A stretch of 37,608 nt of DNA from NCBI GenBank assembly GCA_022447665.1, contig JAKVAQ010000027.1, forward strand, positions 16,744 through 54,351, written 5' to 3'. Positions 34,030-37,608 of the stretch are shown here, in pieces. The translations under genes and the position numbers were made by a program. Every line of letters begins with the position of its first letter. Position 1 is the first letter of the stretch. Below the pieces are notes generated by a model that saw only the letters and a program-made list of their open reading frames with translations, was not told where the DNA came from and ran no database searches. The stretch is from Crocinitomicaceae bacterium. Lineage in GTDB: Bacteria; Bacteroidota; Bacteroidia; Flavobacteriales_D; Crocinitomicaceae.

Positions 34030-35193
34030 ATGCGAAATACAATTCTTTTTCTGGCACTTTTAATTGGGGTTTCAGCTTCTGCTCAAAAGCTTGGTAAACT
34101 CATTGAAAAAAATGACCCTGATAAACTCCAGGCCTTTATTGATAAGGGGGGAGACCTAAATCAAGAAATTCAAACAGAGTATAGAGATGACGATTCTATA
34201 TATTACACGCATCCCATAATTTTTGCCACAGTCTCAGAAGCTACCGAGTCCCTAAAAACGTTGATTAAGAATAAGGATAAAATTGACAACTATTCAGAGT
34301 ATATCTCTAAAGCATTTGTACTATCCTTATCTAGAAAAGACCCTGAAATTGCAGATATATTATTTGCTGAAGGTCCGGATGTTAACGTTGAATGCGAACC
34401 CTGTCATCATGCCAGCGCAATAATGATTGCAGCAAGCACGGGAAAACAAGATTGGTATTTTAAGTTAAAACCAATGAGTAATCTTCAACACGTTACCCCT
34501 GGAAACCAAAACTTATTACACTACGCTGCTTCGTCACCAAATGAAAACATCACCAAAGACGTAATCAAAATAGAAGGGCTGGACATTAACATGGAAAACA
34601 CAGAGGAAGTCACTCCTTTGGCGTTTGCAATGATGAATATATACCAACCAAACCTGTTCAATGAAATGATTGGTCATGGAGCTGACCCAATGGCTACGAA
34701 GGACCTAGTCGAGTTTGCTATTGAAGGCAATAATTTAGATGCCCTTATATATGCTGATACCAATGATTTGCCTATTCCACTTTGGGATTGGAATGATTAC
34801 AGTTCATCATACTTACTTCAATATTGTGTCTTTATGCATGATGGACCTGATGGAGGATTGATTTACAGTTCAGAACAAGATGAATTTGTAGATTATCTCA
34901 TGTGGATGTATATTAATTCAGCGAAGGAGCTTGAGAATACCGAAGAAATGTGGGACCCAGTCTACAACGCGAATACTTTTTATAACCTTATTGATCTATC
35001 ATTAGAGTTTGACAACTTACCTTTATTAGATACTTATTTTAGACTTGTAGCTGAGGTTCAAGAAGTAGAGAATGCCGTGTTAGTATTTCCTAAGAAGTAC
35101 TTCAAATATGCAGTTAAAGCGTGGGGAGATATGGAAATAGGCTCACTCTTAGAGAAATACAGCATCAATACAGATTACTCCTATTGGTACTAA
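34030..35193 (+). CDS. exported ankyrin-repeat protein
   Basis: 387 residues with a signal peptide (MRNTILFLALLIGVSASAQ). Degenerate ankyrin repeats follow: KLIEKNDPDKLQAFIDKGGDLN, ILFAEGPDVNVE, NLLHYAASSPNENITKDVI, VTPLAFAMMNIY, EMIGHGADPMA. The C-terminal 150 residues are helical and unrecognised. It begins 21 bp after the OmpA-like gene and may share its transcript. Ankyrin repeats mediate protein contacts; the partner is unknown. Confidence 0.82.
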   Translation: MRNTILFLALLIGVSASAQKLGKLIEKNDPDKLQAFIDKGGDLNQEIQTEYRDDDSIYYTHPIIFATVSEATESLKTLIKNKDKIDNYSEYISKAFVLSLSRKDPEIADILFAEGPDVNVECEPCHHASAIMIAASTGKQDWYFKLKPMSNLQHVTPGNQNLLHYAASSPNENITKDVIKIEGLDINMENTEEVTPLAFAMMNIYQPNLFNEMIGHGADPMATKDLVEFAIEGNNLDALIYADTNDLPIPLWDWNDYSSSYLLQYCVFMHDGPDGGLIYSSEQDEFVDYLMWMYINSAKELENTEEMWDPVYNANTFYNLIDLSLEFDNLPLLDTYFRLVAEVQEVENAVLVFPKKYFKYAVKAWGDMEIGSLLEKYSINTDYSYWY

Positions 35194-35268
35194 TTAATAT
35201 AAATCGATTTTTCTAGGAATAACTCTTATTTATACCGAAATTTAAAGGTCACATTTTAAATTGGAAGT

Positions 35269-36546
35269 ATGAATATTCCACAACTAGATTTACCCAGAGT
35301 GGTGATTATTGGTGGGGGATTCGCAGGGCTTAAAATGGCCCGAAAAATCAACACTAAGCACGTTCAATTGGTGCTTATTGACCAAAATAATTTCCACACT
35401 TTTCAACCTTTAATGTATCAAGTAGCCACAGCTGGCCTTGAACCTGATTCTATTGCATATCCTTTGCGGAAGATTCTTAAACGAAAAAAGAATACGCATA
35501 TCCGTATGGCACATGTTAGTCGAATCAACTCAGATAAAAAATGCCTCGAAACAAGTATTGGTGAACTGAGTTATGACTACTTAATAATTGCAACAGGTGC
35601 AGTAACTAATTACTTTGGAAACGATAAAATTCAAGAATTATCAATGCCAATGAAAACCTTGACAGAGTCGCTAAACCTAAGGAGTTTGGTTTTGCAGAAT
35701 TTTGAAAAGTCACTCACCAAGACAAATATTGAGGAACAGGATGAGCTTATGAACTTTGTTATTGTCGGTGCAGGCCCTACGGGAGTAGAACTTGCCGGCG
35801 CTTTATCAGAGTTGAAAAAACACATTTTACCAACAGATTTTCCGGATTTAGATATTCGAAGAATGCAGATTCATTTGATTGAGGCGGCCCCGAAGGTCCT
35901 GAATCCAATGAGTGAAAAATCTTCGCTTAAGGCAACTAAATTCTTAAAGGACATGGGGGTGAATGTTTGGACTTCAACAATGGTAGAAGACTATGACGGA
36001 ACAACGGTTAAAACAAGCAAAGAAAACTTCAAAACCAAAACATTGATTTGGGCAGCAGGCGTGGCTGCGGATTTTCCGAAAGGATTGGAGGATTTAGAAT
36101 TGGTAGGCGGTCGAATTCCTATTGATGAAATAGGTAGAGTTCCGGGATTTGACAATGTTTTTGCTATTGGAGATGTGGCAACACACGTTTCAGAAAAGAA
36201 CCCTCGAGGTTTACCAATGTTGGGATCAGTTGCTCAACAACAAGGAGAAGCTTTAGCTAAAAATTTAAAGGCGTTGGTTCAAGGAAAAGCAACAAAGAAC
36301 TTTAAGTATAAAGACAAAGGAACGATGGCTACAATTGGAAGAAATAAAGCAGTTGTAGATTTACCACGATACACTTTTGGAGGCTTTTTTGCTTGGATGA
36401 CCTGGATGTTTGTTCACCTTATGTTACTTGTTGACTTTAGAAGTCGACTAGTAGTACTCGTGAACTGGGTTTGGAGCTATATTAACTTTGACCGTGGAAC
36501 AAGATTAATTGTTAGGAGGTACAATAAAAAGACCTCGGCAACATAG
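35269..36546 (+). CDS. ndh: type II NADH:quinone oxidoreductase
   Basis: Single-subunit, non-proton-pumping NADH dehydrogenase of 425 residues. The FAD site GGGFAG is at 15-20, FHTFQPLMYQVATAGLEP at 42-59 is an NDH-2 signature, the NADH site is GAGPTG (167-172), and FDNVFAIGDVATH binds FAD again. The C-terminal helices (WMTWMFVHLMLLVDF, LVVLVNWVWSYINF) anchor it to the membrane face. It feeds electrons from NADH to menaquinone. It is a single gene ended by a bidirectional terminator. Confidence 0.95.
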   Translation: MNIPQLDLPRVVIIGGGFAGLKMARKINTKHVQLVLIDQNNFHTFQPLMYQVATAGLEPDSIAYPLRKILKRKKNTHIRMAHVSRINSDKKCLETSIGELSYDYLIIATGAVTNYFGNDKIQELSMPMKTLTESLNLRSLVLQNFEKSLTKTNIEEQDELMNFVIVGAGPTGVELAGALSELKKHILPTDFPDLDIRRMQIHLIEAAPKVLNPMSEKSSLKATKFLKDMGVNVWTSTMVEDYDGTTVKTSKENFKTKTLIWAAGVAADFPKGLEDLELVGGRIPIDEIGRVPGFDNVFAIGDVATHVSEKNPRGLPMLGSVAQQQGEALAKNLKALVQGKATKNFKYKDKGTMATIGRNKAVVDLPRYTFGGFFAWMTWMFVHLMLLVDFRSRLVVLVNWVWSYINFDRGTRLIVRRYNKKTSAT

Positions 36547-36553
36547 CCGAGGT
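36532..36553. terminator. bidirectional Rho-independent terminator
   Basis: ACCTCGGC (36532-36539) and GCCGAGGT (36546-36553) form a perfect 8-bp stem with a 6-nt loop. It is preceded by an A-run and followed by TTTT, so it can end both the NADH dehydrogenase transcript, whose stop codon lies at the loop, and the convergent zinc-ribbon transcript. Confidence 0.88.
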
Positions 36554-36561
36554 TTTAGCAC

Positions 36562-36900
36562 TTAATTCGCCTTCTTCACAAATTCAGATTTAAGTCCCAT
36601 ACTCCCAAATCCAGGAACTTTACAATCAATATTATGATCACTGTCTACTGTGCGAATATTTTTGACTTTAGTTCCAGCTTTTATGGGTTTTGGTGCCCCT
36701 TTTACGGGTAAATCTTTAATTACCGTTACATCATCACCATCTTTTAGAGTGTTTCCGTTGGCATCTTTAACTTCGGGACCGTTCTCTTGTTCTAATGGCT
36801 TCCATTCAAATCCACAATTCGGACAAGCATATTTATCCTCGGAAAAAAAATATCCGTAAGGGGATTCACAACTTGGACAAGGCTTTAATTCTTCTGACAT
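36562..36900 (-). CDS. PhnA/YjdM-family zinc-ribbon protein
   Basis: 112 residues. An N-terminal zinc ribbon with CPSC (Cys8, Cys11) and CPNC (Cys26, Cys29) is followed by an SH3-like domain ([25 protein letters not shown] ... [22 protein letters not shown]). This is the full architecture of YjdM/PhnA, formerly called alkylphosphonate uptake protein, but its role is not established and no phosphonate genes are nearby. It lies 41 bp after the carbonic anhydrase gene on the same strand. Confidence 0.93.
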   Translation of the reverse strand: MSEELKPCPSCESPYGYFFSEDKYACPNCGFEWKPLEQENGPEVKDANGNTLKDGDDVTVIKDLPVKGAPKPIKAGTKVKNIRTVDSDHNIDCKVPGFGSMGLKSEFVKKAN

Positions 36901-36914
36901 ATTTTGCTTTTATT

Positions 36915-36963
36915 CTTCTAACCACGAAGCAGTTCTTCGCTTTAAGCTTCGAACCACGAAGCA
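36915..36963. repeat. direct repeat duplicating the 3' end of the carbonic anhydrase gene
   Basis: A 17-bp unit at 36915-36931 recurs at 36947-36963 with one mismatch and a 32-bp period. The second copy encodes the last residues before the carbonic anhydrase stop; the first lies in the intergenic gap. It appears to be a local tandem duplication. Confidence 0.6.
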
Positions 36964-37457
36964 TACATTCTATAATTCTTGGCAATACGTTGTACTTCCC
37001 CTTTAAACATTTCAGGACTTAAATCCTTCACCTTCTTTGCAGGTACACCGGCATAAATAGAGCCAGACTCAACACGTGTGCCTTCCAATAATACGGCTCC
37101 TGCCGCGATAATACAATTCTCTTCGATTACACAATTGTCCATGACAATCGCCCCCATCCCTACCAAAACATTTTCATGAATTTCACATCCATGTACAATG
37201 GCGTTATGTCCAATAGAGACATTTTTATGCAAAACTGTTTTGGTTTTTTCATAAGTACAATGAACTACAGCACCATCCTGAATGTTTACATTATCACCTA
37301 TAATTATGGCGTTCACATCACCGCGCAATACAGCATTGAACCAAACTGAACAGTTTTCTCCAAAACTAACGTCGCCAACAATGGTGGCATTTTCTGCAAT
37401 CCAACATGATTCAGGTATTTCAGGACTCTTGCCTCTACACGGCTTAATTAATGCCAT
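36942..37457 (-). CDS. gamma-carbonic anhydrase family protein
   Basis: Left-handed beta-helix hexapeptide-repeat protein of 171 residues from the ATG at 37457; a TTG two codons upstream is also open. Candidate zinc ligands are His66 in VVHCTYE, and His84 and His89 in SIGHNAIVHG, the three-His arrangement of the family. Hexapeptide turns repeat through residues 18-135 (ATIVGD, NVNIQDG, VLVGMGA). The acidic proton-shuttle loop of archaeal Cam is absent, as in the YrdA/PaaY subgroup, so carbonic anhydrase activity is uncertain. Confidence 0.92.
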   Translation of the reverse strand: MALIKPCRGKSPEIPESCWIAENATIVGDVSFGENCSVWFNAVLRGDVNAIIIGDNVNIQDGAVVHCTYEKTKTVLHKNVSIGHNAIVHGCEIHENVLVGMGAIVMDNCVIEENCIIAAGAVLLEGTRVESGSIYAGVPAKKVKDLSPEMFKGEVQRIAKNYRMYASWFEA

Positions 37458-37509
37458 ATTCAATGTTTTTTAGGGTAATATTTGGGTGTTCTATTCGTCA
37501 AAAATAGAA

Positions 37510-37608
37510 ATGAAAAAGATTTTTAAGGCAATATGGAAAATTCTTAAGTGGCTAGGCATAGTTATTATTGTCTTTTCTATTTCCTTTTTTCTCTACCTGA
37601 AAATTACT
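37510..37608 (+). CDS. N-terminus of a membrane-anchored or exported protein (truncated by window end)
   Basis: 33 codons from an ATG at 37510 are open to the window edge. They encode a basic start (MKKIFKAIWKILKW) and then a hydrophobic segment (LGIVIIVFSISFFLYL), i.e. a signal anchor. The family cannot be told from this piece. It is divergent from the carbonic anhydrase gene. Confidence 0.6.
   Translation, partial: MKKIFKAIWKILKWLGIVIIVFSISFFLYLKIT

Noticed and set aside
36562-36900. Phosphonate uptake or breakdown gene
   Set aside because: The old PhnA name suggests it, but no phosphonate genes are nearby and the family has no proven link to phosphonates.

Overview
The window comes from a Bacteroidota chromosome, most likely a marine flavobacterium-like lineage. 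The signs are AT-rich DNA, several secreted proteins ending in type IX secretion (T9SS) type A sorting domains, a FecI/FecR/TonB-receptor/DUF4249 locus, candidate promoters of the Bacteroidota form (TTG, about 19-20 bp, then TAnnTTTG), and the order purN | acpP-fabF-rnc. No RNA genes, CRISPR arrays, transposases or phage genes were seen. No stretch longer than about 300 bp lacks a gene or a recognisable gene remnant.

Layout. 1-3.6 kb (minus): acpP-fabF-rnc, followed by a broken M15-type peptidase lipoprotein, with an iodotyrosine-deiodinase-like flavoprotein upstream of acpP. 3.65-4.85 kb (plus): purN and a MarC-type membrane protein. 4.9-5.6 kb: a decayed T9SS cargo gene. 5.6-7.4 kb (minus): a secreted protein of unknown function and a GT87-like membrane glycosyltransferase. 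7.5-9.7 kb (plus): a DUF72 protein and a secreted Kelch propeller with a T9SS tail. 9.7-13.0 kb (minus): mfd. 13.1-14.9 kb (minus): a large T9SS cargo protein with its own terminator. 15.1-18.6 kb (minus): an overlapping operon of a HerA-like ATPase, a methionine/glutamine-type aminotransferase and an omega-amidase. 18.7-20.7 kb (plus): sufS-sufE-DUF59 for Fe-S cluster assembly, then two small exported proteins.

21.6-28.6 kb is a signalling and surface locus. On the minus strand lie an ECF sigma factor, a FecR anti-sigma factor, a TonB-dependent receptor with an STN signalling domain, and a DUF4249 lipoprotein. Divergent from them are two LVIVD-repeat lipoproteins, which look like the two halves of one beta-propeller, and an outer-membrane barrel candidate. 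TspO follows.

29.3-35.2 kb (plus) holds an exported WD40-Ig-caspase protein with an intact His/Cys pair and an EF-hand-like loop, a small STM3941-like membrane protein 3 bp downstream, an OmpA-like peptidoglycan-binding protein and an exported ankyrin protein. The window closes with a type II NADH dehydrogenase, a PhnA/YjdM zinc-ribbon protein, a gamma-carbonic anhydrase and the first codons of a membrane-anchored protein.

The most interesting points are the exported caspase locus, the sigma/receptor locus facing a split propeller, the dehalogenase-like gene at the purN/acpP junction, and two genes carrying several independent disabling lesions.
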